Below are positions 28,761 to 37,218 of a stretch of DNA of 64,000 bases, piece by piece; position 1 is the first letter of the stretch; every line of letters begins with the position of its first letter. Source of the stretch: Leptodesmis sichuanensis A121. GTDB taxonomy: Bacteria > Cyanobacteriota > Cyanobacteriia > Leptolyngbyales > Leptolyngbyaceae. A program made the position numbers and the translations under genes. Below the pieces are notes generated by a model. That model did no database searches. It saw only the letters and a program-made list of their open reading frames with translations, and was not told where the DNA came from. The DNA is taken from assembly GCF_021379005.1 (NCBI RefSeq), contig NZ_CP075171.1, positions 2,666,001 through 2,730,000 on the forward strand, read 5' to 3'.

Positions 28761-29135
28761 CTATAATCCTACCAGCTCTCTGGTTTCCAGACCGACCAGT
28801 TGCTGGGCGATCGCCAGTTGGGTTTCCAGTTTGGCGACGCTGAATTCGTTGCGCAGATGTTCCAACCGGGCGGCGGCATGAGCTTTTTCGGTATTCAGGC
28901 GATTCAGAGCATCACAGGCCCGTTCATACTCCGGATTTACCTGCAAGACTTCAAATCGGCGTGCCCGACGTTGGGCATCATTTTTCAAATTCGTTTCAAA
29001 GGCGGCAATGCGATCGGCATTTCCCTCTAACCGCGCCAGGTGCTGACGGACTTCAGCAATCTGATGTTCAATATCATTCACCGATTGGGCCGCTTGAGCG
29101 ATCGCGCTGGGATACTGGCTCAAACTTAATTTCAT
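28761..29135 (-). CDS. Small coiled-coil hypothetical protein
   Basis: 124 residues beginning MKLSLSQYPSAIAQAAQSVN. Nearly the whole chain is a predicted coiled coil: heptad-like runs occur in IEHQIAEVRQHLARLEGN, in ERACDALNRLNTEKAHAAAR and up to the C-terminus. No enzymatic motif. The start at 29135 is preferred over 29150. The copy-1 and copy-2 palindromic repeats flank it, about 70 bp beyond its stop and 36 bp before its start. Confidence 0.65.
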   Translation of the reverse strand: MKLSLSQYPSAIAQAAQSVNDIEHQIAEVRQHLARLEGNADRIAAFETNLKNDAQRRARRFEVLQVNPEYERACDALNRLNTEKAHAAARLEHLRNEFSVAKLETQLAIAQQLVGLETRELVGL

Positions 29136-29171
29136 GAGAACCTCCAACAACAGGAATTTGAGTTATGAGTT

Positions 29172-29246
29172 TTAAACCTTGTCCAAGTCCAGAAACGGAG
29201 TTTCTCTAATCGGAAAACGACCGTTCTCTAGCTGGACTTGGTTTAA
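29172..29246 (-). repeat. Dispersed palindromic repeat, copy 2 of 5
   Basis: TTAAACCTTGTCCAAGTCCAG at one end and CTAGCTGGACTTGGTTTAA at the other. It is the most regular copy, with arms pairing over AAGTCCAG plus flanking bases. Lies between the coiled-coil gene and a small hypothetical, next to simple repeats of the type caaaacttaaaactcaaaac. Confidence 0.8.
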
Positions 29247-29309
29247 GTTCTAAGTTTTGAGTCCTTTGTCCGATTCAAAACTTAAAACTCAAAACTTAAA
29301 ATTATTAAC

Positions 29310-29582
29310 TTATGCAACCAGTTCAGCCAATTGAGGCAGGGGAGTGCGAGCAGGAACTTCAGCAACAGGGGCAGGCAGCGCACTAGCTGGAACAGGCGTA
29401 GCTTCCAGAACTTTGACTTGAATATCGACTGCCACCAGATAAGAACCAGCCCGTTCGCCCACAGCTTTAGCGACCAGTTCCGCCAGGGCCGGATGCTGGG
29501 CTGTGATCGGATCGCGCAACGTACACCGATCCCACTCATACTTCGCCGCCGGATCCAGGTTGAGGATGTAATGCTTAGTCAT
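29310..29582 (-). CDS. Small hypothetical protein
   Basis: 90 residues: a compact N-terminal part (MTKHYILNLDPAAKYEWDRC) and an Ala/Pro/Val-rich C-terminal tail. No recognised domain. Together with the genes at 28187 and 28761 it makes a group of unknown small proteins. ATG 29582 fits the reading frame. Confidence 0.55.
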   Translation of the reverse strand: MTKHYILNLDPAAKYEWDRCTLRDPITAQHPALAELVAKAVGERAGSYLVAVDIQVKVLEATPVPASALPAPVAEVPARTPLPQLAELVA

Positions 29583-29769
29583 GGGTTCAGGGGGAGTAAC
29601 AGTATGTTTGTACTATTATAGTCAATCCGTTTGGCGATCGACAACCCAAAAGGGGTGATGGGGTAAAAACCTGGTTGACTGACAAAATTTGCTTTCAGGT
29701 AACTGAATGCGTTGCTGTGTGGTAGTTTCGGAGCCTGACCGGATTAAGGGGAAGCCAGCACTCTAAGCT

Positions 29770-31423
29770 GGGTGCGATGCGAAAAAGATGGCTTTGAGGA
29801 GAGGCAGCAAAAGCTGAGAAAAGACAGGATATGCACAATGATCGGTGCAGAGTGAAAAAACATCCTGTCTCTAGTGAATATGAATATACCTGCAACCCTG
29901 GATCTCAACCAAGCCATTGAAACATTTAAGCAAACCATTGCCCCACTGCTGGCCGTGGGGGAAATTTCCAGTTGGGATGGAGTGGCGTTGAAAGCACGGG
30001 AGGAGGCAATCCGCGCCGCGGCTCTGGTGCTAGCCGGCCAGGTGATTGCCCTGCTGCTGCACGAACTCAGTGAGCATCCAGATAGCCAACGAGAAGCCAA
30101 CCAACGGACCCGCTCATCACGAGGCTTCATGGCTCGCAGTCAAGGCAAACGCCGGGTCAAGGTATTAACCGTAGGCAATGTCGTCGTTGAGTTCAAGGTG
30201 GGCTACATTCTCAATGGGGTCTCCCAGCAGAAGCGGAAAGGCAAGCGGAAAGCCGGTCAACGGGGGCCATCCCAGGGACAGGGATTCTATCCCCTGCTGC
30301 GTTGGTTGGGACTGGAAGAGCAAGTCAGTCCCCTGGTTTGGAGCGTGGTTGCAGCGGCAGGGATGCTGTCGAGGTCCTTTGCGCAAGCGACTGAGCAGTT
30401 GCAGCAATGGGGCATTGAGTTGAGTGAGAAACGGGTGGTGCGACTGACCTATGGTTTTGGTCAAATCGGCCTGGCGTTAACCGACCAGTGGCTGGCTCAG
30501 TTGCAGCAAGGCCAACTGCCCACTGGCCAGACCTTTGAGGGACAGAGAGTGGGGTTGAGTGTCGATGGCGGGCGCACCCGGTTGCGATACAACAAACGGG
30601 GTAGACGACGGGCGACCAAGCGGCGGGGGATCGGGGGCATTGGCGAGAACCCAAACTATTCACCCTCTATGCCATCGATGAGCAGGGCCAGCGCATCAAT
30701 ACAGTCAAATTACCGGTCATTAATGACGGCACCTTTACCGGTATCGAAGGATTCATGAGCCTACTGGAGATGTATCTGGTCAAATTGGGGGTTGTGCATG
30801 CCCAGCAAGTGTTGCTGCTAGCCGATGGCGCTCCTTGGATTTGGCACCGGATTCCCGCCCTTCTGGAACGCTTGGGCCTGCCCAAAGACCGACTGATTGA
30901 GTTGATTGACTTTTACCATGCCAGTCAGCATTTGAAGGATTTTGCTGAGGCGGCTTTTAGCAAAGCTCAAGTGGCACGGAAATGGTTCGAGGCGGCTCGT
31001 TCTAGCCTCAAACGGGGTAAGTTGGCGCAACTCCTGACACAGATGCAGCAGATTCTGGCTCAGAAACACACGCGCCAACAACGCAAGGCAATGACAACCC
31101 CATTCAACTACTTTAATGACCAACCCCAGCGCTTTGCCTATGGGCAGGTACAGGCAATGAATCTACCGATTGGCAGTGGAGCCATTGAGAGTCTAATCCG
31201 CCAGGTGGTCAACCTGCGGCTCAAGGGAAATGGCAAGTTTTGGTTGCCTGAACATGCAGAAATTCTGCTTCAAGGTCGCTGTTATTGGGCGGCAGGACGA
31301 TGGGACACCTTCTGTGCTGAAATTTTGACTGCCAAACTCGATGCCAAGCGGCTAGAAATTGTCGAGCCCAATGCGAGTGACTTAGCGGTGGCCTAACCTA
31401 CCCATTTTTTCCGCTTGGCACCC
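29770..31423 (+). mobile_element. ISKra4-related insertion sequence, copy B (1654 bp)
   Basis: Same element as copy A at 10187-11839, opposite orientation. The ends start GGGTGCGATGCG and close CCGCTTGGCACCC. The 9-bp target duplication CTCTAAGCT lies at 29761-29769 and 31424-31432. This copy keeps five G at 30787-30791 and so has an uninterrupted second frame. An 18-bp solo match to the MITE end (CTGGTTGACTGAC...) lies about 80 bp to the left. Confidence 0.92.
29874..31396 (+). CDS. ISKra4-related transposase (two frames, likely -1 frameshift)
   Basis: Frame 1 runs 29874-30758 and frame 2 to 31396. Frame 1 gives the N-terminal half, including a basic QQKRKGKRKAGQRG stretch and the first catalytic region GLSVDGGRTRLRY. 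In the -1 frame the protein continues HWREPKLFTLYAIDEQGQR, then DGAPWIWHRIPALL, LIDFYHASQHLKDF and PIGSGAIESLIRQVVNLRL, a DDE layout close to ISKra4/ISLre2-type transposases. A slip within the G-rich GGGGGATCGGGGGCATTGG (about 30628-30646) would produce one protein of about 505 residues. Start is GTG 29874. Family placement is moderately sure. Confidence 0.8.
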
Positions 31424-31440
31424 CTCTAAGCTGAGATACC

Positions 31441-31710
31441 ACTCAAAACCGTGAACGCTGTGAAAAAAACTTCCCCCTCTACAATGCCTTGAACGACTGG
31501 CTGGGCCAATCGGTGCCCTGGACGCATCGGGGCCATCTGACGGCCTGCCGATGGATGGTCGTAGCCTTGCTCCAACGCGGGGAGGTCAGCCTGACGCGGT
31601 GGCGACCCCGGGTTCCGGGTCGAGGAGGGCAGGCACAAAGTAAACAACGGCGCTTGAGGTACTGGCTGCGCAATAGTCGTCTGACCGTCCATCGACTGTA
31701 CCAGCCGTAG
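31441..31710 (+). pseudogene. IS4-like transposase fragment (N-terminal part)
   Basis: Open frame without a start codon: NFPLYNALNDWLGQSVPWTH, then RGHLTACRWMVVALL and WLRNSRLTVHRLYQP before a TAG at 31708. The sequence resembles the N-terminal domain of IS4-type transposases. A -1/+1 step would extend it through VEERFLQIENLL to about 31790, but the DDE core is missing. IS copy B is inserted immediately to the left. A fossil, not expressed as a functional gene. Confidence 0.55.
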
Positions 31711-31822
31711 AGGAGCGTTTTCTACAGATTGAAAACCTACTAAAATCACAACGGTGGGAAGGCGGATATCAGCGAGGAGCTAGCGCGGTCTAACAATTTC
31801 AGGGGAAGGACAAAGAACAACC

Positions 31823-33196
31823 ATGACCAGCTATCAATTTCCCCGTGACTTCTGGTGGGGAGCCGCCACTGCCGCTTACCAGATTGAAGGAGCGGCCCGG
31901 GAAGGAGGACGGAAACCCAGTGTGTGGGACACCTTCAGTGCTACGCGAGGGCGAGTCTTGCATGGCGATACGGGCACGATCGCCAATGACCACTACCACC
32001 GCTATGCAAGTGACATTGAGTGGATGGTGAAACTGGGAATTAAACATTACCGCTTCAGCATTTCCTGGCCGCGCGTGATTCCAGATGGACGGGGGGGCGT
32101 GAATGAAATTGGCATTGATTTTTATCGGCGGCTGGTTGATCGCCTGTTGGAAAAAGGGATTACCCCCCATGCCACCTTGTTTCACTGGGACAGTCCCCAG
32201 GCCCTGGAAGATCGTTATGGCTCCTGGCGCAGTCGGGAAATGGCACAGGACTTTGCGGATTATGTGACGGCTGTGGTGTCCCGATTGGGCGATCGCATCC
32301 GCAGTTGGATGACCATGAACGAAATTATCTGCTTTACCCACATGGGCTATGAGGTCGGCAAAATTCCACCCCATGCTCCCGGTACAAAAGTATCTACCCA
32401 AAAAGAGGTCTGGCAAACGTCCCACCATGCTCTCTTGGCTCATGGTCTGGCCTGTCAGGCAATTCGGGCGGCATCTCCCCAACCCTGTACTGTTGCCCTG
32501 GTGGATAATCCATCTGTAACGGTGCCCTTAACGGAATCTCCAGCCGATATTGCCGCTGCACAGAAAGCGTTTCATACCAGTTGGCGAAATGGGGGAATTA
32601 TTTTTCCGGCCTTAACGGGTCAGTATAGTCCCATTTATCTGGAGCAGTTGGGTAAGGATGCCCCAAATATGCAACCGGGAGATCTGGAAATCATCCATCA
32701 ACCGCTCGACTGGCTGGGTTTGAACATTTACACGGGAACCTATGTCCGAGCGGCGGATAATGCTCCGGGGTATGAATTTTTGGACTATGCCAGAGGCTAC
32801 CCCAAACTGCATATGCCCTGGCTCTGGATCGTCCCTGAATCCCTGTACTGGGGGGTGCGGCATATTTCAGATGTTCTGGATCAACCAAAGTTGCCCCTTG
32901 TGTTTACTGAGAATGGCTGTGCCGCGCAGGATGAATTGACGGCACAGGGAGAGATTTTGGACAGCGATCGCATCCTTTACTTACGGCAATACTTAAAATC
33001 AGTGCATCGGGCCGTGGCAGAAGGCTATCCCGTGAAAGGCTATTTCGTCTGGAGCCTGATGGATAACTTTGAATGGGCCTGGGGGTTCGATCGCCGCTTT
33101 GGCATTTTATACAACGATTACCGTACTCAACAACGCATTCCCAAGGCGAGTTTTCACTGGTATGCAGAATGCATTCGCCAAAATCGAGTTGTATAG
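31823..33196 (+). CDS. GH1 beta-glucosidase
   Basis: 457 residues, standard length for family GH1. N-terminal signature FWWGAATAAYQIEGAAREGG; acid/base Glu167 in TMNEII; nucleophile Glu363 in FTENGC; aglycone-site block YFVWSLMDNFEWAWGF. No signal peptide, so cytosolic. It hydrolyses beta-glucosides or related beta-glycosides and may also act on cellobiose-type sugars; substrate specificity is not visible. GGGGAAGGA lies 13-20 bases upstream of the ATG. Transposase remains lie directly upstream, so the promoter context may be recent. Confidence 0.95.
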   Translation: MTSYQFPRDFWWGAATAAYQIEGAAREGGRKPSVWDTFSATRGRVLHGDTGTIANDHYHRYASDIEWMVKLGIKHYRFSISWPRVIPDGRGGVNEIGIDFYRRLVDRLLEKGITPHATLFHWDSPQALEDRYGSWRSREMAQDFADYVTAVVSRLGDRIRSWMTMNEIICFTHMGYEVGKIPPHAPGTKVSTQKEVWQTSHHALLAHGLACQAIRAASPQPCTVALVDNPSVTVPLTESPADIAAAQKAFHTSWRNGGIIFPALTGQYSPIYLEQLGKDAPNMQPGDLEIIHQPLDWLGLNIYTGTYVRAADNAPGYEFLDYARGYPKLHMPWLWIVPESLYWGVRHISDVLDQPKLPLVFTENGCAAQDELTAQGEILDSDRILYLRQYLKSVHRAVAEGYPVKGYFVWSLMDNFEWAWGFDRRFGILYNDYRTQQRIPKASFHWYAECIRQNRVV

Positions 33197-33229
33197 AGAA
33201 TCTTGTCAAAAAGCAAAAAAATATCGAGA

Positions 33230-33415
33230 TTAAGCAACAGGTTGAATCATTCCGTTCATCATGGCTTCCATGAGTCGTTCAACGGCTGCCATTTCTTTCG
33301 CATCAAACTGGCTACCCTCTAAGAGTTGATAAAGCTTCCGTTCCACAGCCATTGGTAGCACACCTGTTTCTAACACTTGGTCAACAACTTCGACTAATTG
33401 CATCGCTGATTTCAT
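33230..33415 (-). CDS. Small hypothetical protein
   Basis: 61 residues, MKSAMQLVEVVDQVLETGVL... with a helical, Met- and Glu-rich C-terminus (AVERLMEAMMNGMIQPVA). ATG 33415; a GTG one codon earlier is possible. AAGGTG lies upstream. No known domain, but similar small helical proteins are common in cyanobacteria. It is convergent with the beta-glucosidase gene. Confidence 0.6.
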   Translation of the reverse strand: MKSAMQLVEVVDQVLETGVLPMAVERKLYQLLEGSQFDAKEMAAVERLMEAMMNGMIQPVA

Positions 33416-33763
33416 CACTACAACACCTTTATGCCAATGGTACGAACAGGAACTCCAGGAAGCTTCATTCTTAAGTAAGATTGAACCTGGCTCAATTCAA
33501 CTTTGTGATGTTGTTAATATCACTTCCTTAAAGGTAGATTCCAGTGATAACCCCAAGTTAAAACCTGTGATGTTTTGTTGATGAACCAGTGACGAGCAGG
33601 CTTGATAGATAGTGACGCAGATCAGCTACCCCATGACCATGAATGAATGACACATGACAAAGGCCATTCCCACGCCATGAGCTTTTGTAAATTTCTGAGA
33701 CGGTTGATACAAGTCCCCGGAAAAAATCTGTAGCATAAACTACAGATTCAAGGATAAATCTAT
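33416..33763. other. Divergent intergenic region with palindrome
   Basis: About 350 bases between two small genes. A perfect palindrome ATCTGTAG-N6-CTACAGAT lies at 33726-33747, 16 bases before the start at 33764, and could be an operator or leader hairpin. Nothing else recognised. Confidence 0.5.
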
Positions 33764-34042
33764 ATGAGTTTGCGATTTCATCGATCTACTTCTGTGCCAT
33801 CCCAACCGGGATTTGCTTCTATTCCTCTGTCCTGGGAGAAACTCCGCGATTTGTCTCAGCTAACTCTTTGTGAATGGGAGCCTTCTACCTGGGTGAAGGT
33901 ATTTAATCCGCCTACCGCCTTTTCTTTTGATGAAGCCTTACTGCTCTGTCAAACTTCAGAAAACCACTGGCTGGCCTGGATTCCCGACCACGGCGAAGTT
34001 GTACTGCACACAGACGAATTTTGTCATTTAGTTGAATCGTGA
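33764..34042 (+). CDS. Conserved hypothetical protein
   Basis: 92 residues, MSLRFHRSTSVPSQPGF..., rich in Trp and acidic residues in the second half (NHWLAWIPDHGEVVLHTDEF). No recognised domain, signal peptide or membrane span. It sits behind a palindromic site at 33726-33747 and 200 bp upstream of the sigma-like gene. Probably a cyanobacterial conserved protein. Confidence 0.6.
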   Translation: MSLRFHRSTSVPSQPGFASIPLSWEKLRDLSQLTLCEWEPSTWVKVFNPPTAFSFDEALLLCQTSENHWLAWIPDHGEVVLHTDEFCHLVES

Positions 34043-34245
34043 TGGATGGTGATGGCCATGAATGCCAGCTATTGTCCCGTTTTGCCCTCTGTCTTTTGCC
34101 TTCTACCTGGAGTTTAGACGTAGGCTGAAAGGCCCATCATTCATCGGTTTCCAGCATTTCTGATCTTTTTTAAAAAATTCGTGCTGTTTGGCAAAAAGCG
34201 CCTATAGTAGGGGGCATTTCACAGTCATGTGTGGTTTGAACCGTG

Positions 34246-34890
34246 ATGATCCCTTCCTTTCCCGAATGTAATCATTCTCTTGTCAAGTCCCTGGCCCATT
34301 ACAGCGACCAGGAGTTGTTGACCTTATTTCAGCGCCATACCGATGCGGGCCAGTACTTTACGGCTATCTTCTGTCGCTACAGTGCAATGGTGTATACCCT
34401 GATTCGGCACTCAGCCCGATCGCCCGTCCAGGCCGACTACCTGTTTGCCACCACCTGGCGACATATTTTTTACGAGTTAAGTGAACTGGATCTCCGACAT
34501 CTGGGAGAAGAGTCGGGCTTTACCTTGCAAAGCTGGTTGTTAAATATCACTGCCATTTGCATGAATCAAACTGAACTGCCGCCCGTAGAAGCAATTCACT
34601 ACAACCTGCAAGCTGCTCCACCTCCCCTCTGGTGTTATATGGAGCGAGCGCTGGAGCACATGCCACCGATTCTACGGCTGATGGTGCTGATGGCGCAGAC
34701 GTTTGGTTGGAGCGAAACCCGGATTGCGGCTTATCTGCAGGCTGAGGGGGATGCCATGTCTCCCACAGAAGTGCGGGTGCGCCTGCAGGAAGGCTACCGA
34801 TTGTTAGAAGAAAGTTTGCCGGAAGATGTCCGGGCCATCTATCTGGCTGGGAATACTTGGACGCAGGACAACCAGTTAGCGACCAAATAA
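34246..34890 (+). CDS. Sigma-70/ECF-like protein
   Basis: 214 residues. The first 80 residues look like sigma region 2: DQELLTLFQRHTDAGQYFTA, then FCRYSAMVYTLIRHSAR and ADYLFATTWRHIFYEL, which parallel the helices of ECF sigma factors. The C-terminal part (LPPVEAIHYNLQ to EVRVRLQEGYRLLEE) has a weak helix-turn-helix resembling region 4, with WSETRIAAYL. It may be a divergent cyanobacterial sigma-like regulator; true sigma activity is uncertain because region 2.4 and 4.2 residues are not clearly conserved. An anti-sigma partner is not seen next to it. Confidence 0.65.
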   Translation: MIPSFPECNHSLVKSLAHYSDQELLTLFQRHTDAGQYFTAIFCRYSAMVYTLIRHSARSPVQADYLFATTWRHIFYELSELDLRHLGEESGFTLQSWLLNITAICMNQTELPPVEAIHYNLQAAPPPLWCYMERALEHMPPILRLMVLMAQTFGWSETRIAAYLQAEGDAMSPTEVRVRLQEGYRLLEESLPEDVRAIYLAGNTWTQDNQLATK

Positions 34891-34944
34891 CCTCTTGGGG
34901 AATAGACGATCGCTAACGGGTGTGTCACGCTGTTAGTAGACGTT

Positions 34945-35002
34945 TTAGGGATTTTGGATTTTGGATTTTGGATCAGTCTGAAATTAGAGTCGAAACTCTA
35001 AT
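34945..35002. repeat. Simple heptamer repeat plus hairpin
   Basis: Three tandem ATTTTGG units at about 34950-34970, then a perfect hairpin ATTAGAGT-CGAA-ACTCTAAT at 34983-35002. Short tandem heptamers of this type are frequent between genes in cyanobacteria. Confidence 0.6.
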
Positions 35003-35118
35003 CCCGATTGAAGTTGCAGATTGAGCAGATTCTAGAGTTGAAGTTGAACTCCAGCAGCGTTCTGCAATCGCAAATCGCAAATCCAAAATAGTCTGAAATC
35101 CGCTCAGGAGGTAAGGCT

Positions 35119-36198
35119 ATGAATCGTTGGGTTTCTGGATCCGATCGCTCCAGGGCTGACATGGGAAAAGCTGGAGCGATCGCAGTTCTATCTCTGCTGG
35201 GAATGGTGGCTCTCCTGCCCAATGAGGCGCAGGGGCAGAGTTTGAATCAGCAGATGACGATTTACCTGAATAGTGGTAGCCGCAGTCCGCAGCGAGATCG
35301 GGCCGATCAACTGATGGGCGTGGGGAAAGTCCACGCGGATATGGGAGATTGGGATGGAGCGATCGTCTCCTGGCAACAGGCCCAGCAGCTTTATTTGCAA
35401 GCCGGAGACATGGACGGTCAGGGTCTGGCTTTTAATTATCTGGCGATCGCCTATGCTCACCAGGGGCTACCGCGAGCGACGGAAGATGCTCTACGCCGTC
35501 AACTGGCCGTCTCCCGCGATCAGAGGGATTTCAACACTCAAATTTACGCCAATAACAATCTGGGACAGGTGCTGGCTCCCAGAGCAGGGGGTAGTCCGGC
35601 GGCTGGCAGTCTGTTTATTGAAGGGTTGGATGTGGCTGCCAGTGTACGGAACCATCGCGGCGAAGCACATACAGCCAAAAATATGATCTGGCTGGCCAAC
35701 AGTCTAAATCAGCCCGAACTCAATACTCGTGAGTATGAAATGGCGTTTCTCCCGCCCTCCGAATGGGTCGCCAATCCCATCAGTTATGGAATTAAATTGG
35801 GACAGCATGGCGATCGTCGGATGGCTGAGCAGCGCTACTACATGGCAACTCAGTTTTATGGCGTAACCGAGACAATGGCTAAAGCCGGAAATAGTCCTGC
35901 GCTGCAGCTTGCCGCCCTCGATCGCTTGGTCAAGGCGTATCGAATCATGGGACGGTACGATCTGGCCAGGGATGCCCTGGATACACGGCTGCAGGTAGTA
36001 CAGAAATTGGGCCGACCACAAGAAGAACTGGCGATCCTGACCGCGCAGGGAGAACTGAACCGGGAGATCGGTCGTACTCTGGTCGCTCGCAAGTATTACG
36101 AACAGGCACTGGCGGTTGCCCAGCGTCTCAATAATCAACAGCAGGCTGACCTGATCCGGGGCCGACTCGCAGACCTGGAGAATGAGGTCAGGAAATAG
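35119..36198 (+). CDS. TPR-repeat protein with N-terminal membrane/signal segment
   Basis: 359 residues. A hydrophobic segment (GAIAVLSLLGMVALLP, about residues 17-33) acts as signal or anchor, so the protein is probably extracytoplasmic. Tetratricopeptide-like helix pairs follow: ADMGDWDGAIVSWQQAQQLY, LAFNYLAIAYAHQGLPRATE, YRIMGRYDLARDALDTRL and ELNREIGRTLVARKYYEQAL. TPRs are protein-binding scaffolds; the partner is unknown. The ATG at 35119 is preceded by AGGAGGT. An M48 protease gene follows 90 bp downstream and may be cotranscribed. Confidence 0.82.
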   Translation: MNRWVSGSDRSRADMGKAGAIAVLSLLGMVALLPNEAQGQSLNQQMTIYLNSGSRSPQRDRADQLMGVGKVHADMGDWDGAIVSWQQAQQLYLQAGDMDGQGLAFNYLAIAYAHQGLPRATEDALRRQLAVSRDQRDFNTQIYANNNLGQVLAPRAGGSPAAGSLFIEGLDVAASVRNHRGEAHTAKNMIWLANSLNQPELNTREYEMAFLPPSEWVANPISYGIKLGQHGDRRMAEQRYYMATQFYGVTETMAKAGNSPALQLAALDRLVKAYRIMGRYDLARDALDTRLQVVQKLGRPQEELAILTAQGELNREIGRTLVARKYYEQALAVAQRLNNQQQADLIRGRLADLENEVRK

Positions 36199-36288
36199 CG
36201 ATCGCTATACTGGGAACTACCCAGTTAAAGGAACAGTCACCTGGTTTTACACCGGCATCGTTCAGTCTCTCTCATCACGGTATTCACT

Positions 36289-37059
36289 ATGCATCTTTCT
36301 CGCCTGGTACGTCAGGGCTTAGCCTTCCTGTTAGGTTTAACTATCACCCTCGGCGTTGGGGTTTTGACTCCAGAAACTGCAAAAGCATTGCCCTGGCAGC
36401 AACTGATTTTAAATGGCATTCAATTGTTGCAGTTAAATACCTTATCGCCGCAGCAACGGGTTCAGTTAGGGGAAAGCATTCATCAACAGGTCACCAGTAA
36501 CTACCGCATCAATACCAATCCTCAAACTAATGCCCTGGTGAATCGGATTGGGCAACGCTTGGTGTCTGCCAGTGACTGCTCCCAATATCCCTTCCGCTTT
36601 TATGTGGTGCAGGATTCTCAAATCAATGCCTTCGCCACTACCGGCGGCTTTGTTTACGTCAACACAGGCACCATTAGAGCTGCTGATACTGAGGATCAGT
36701 TAGCGTCTGTGATGGGTCACGAAATTGGCCACATTTGTAATGACGATTTGATCAAACGGTTGAGAAAAACCAGTTTGGCTCAGGGTGCTTTGACTGCAGC
36801 TGGGATGGATCGCAATGCCCTGGCGGGAATTGCTTACAAACTGGCTGTCGATCTGCCCAATAATCGCCAGGATGAATTTAATGCCGATGCAAAAGGGCTG
36901 CAATATTTGGTTCGGGCTGGATATGACCCCCGTGCCATGCCTGCTTTTCTGAGTAAGTTGCTACAATCCGCATCACCGCCCACGTTCTTAAGTAATCACC
37001 CCGGTACCCGCGATCGCATTGCTGCACTGGAACAAAAAATTAATCAAGGCACCTATTAA
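36289..37059 (+). CDS. Secreted M48-family metalloprotease
   Basis: 256 residues. Signal peptide at residues 1-34 (LAFLLGLTITLGVGVLTP, cleavage near AKA-LP). Zinc site His144-Glu145-x-x-His148 in MGHEIGHICND, with the third ligand Glu in RQDEFNADAKGL. The family (HtpX/BepA/Oma1 type) cleaves misfolded membrane or outer-membrane proteins. The short, soluble form without TPR domains resembles YcaL-type proteases in the periplasm. A TPR gene lies just upstream; BepA-like proteins join protease and TPR in one chain, so the pair could work together (inference). Confidence 0.9.
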   Translation: MHLSRLVRQGLAFLLGLTITLGVGVLTPETAKALPWQQLILNGIQLLQLNTLSPQQRVQLGESIHQQVTSNYRINTNPQTNALVNRIGQRLVSASDCSQYPFRFYVVQDSQINAFATTGGFVYVNTGTIRAADTEDQLASVMGHEIGHICNDDLIKRLRKTSLAQGALTAAGMDRNALAGIAYKLAVDLPNNRQDEFNADAKGLQYLVRAGYDPRAMPAFLSKLLQSASPPTFLSNHPGTRDRIAALEQKINQGTY

Positions 37060-37218
37060 AACCTCGTAGAGTCTTTCCGAATAATAGGTGCCATTCGACC
37101 TACATGGGCTATATTTAATTGCCCTTATGGTTCTTTCTGCTTCACCTGCATTACAGAAGTCGCCTTTTCTTTCTGCTTGCGTTTGTGCTTTTGCCGAGAC
37201 TCGATGATTGAAAGGTTG

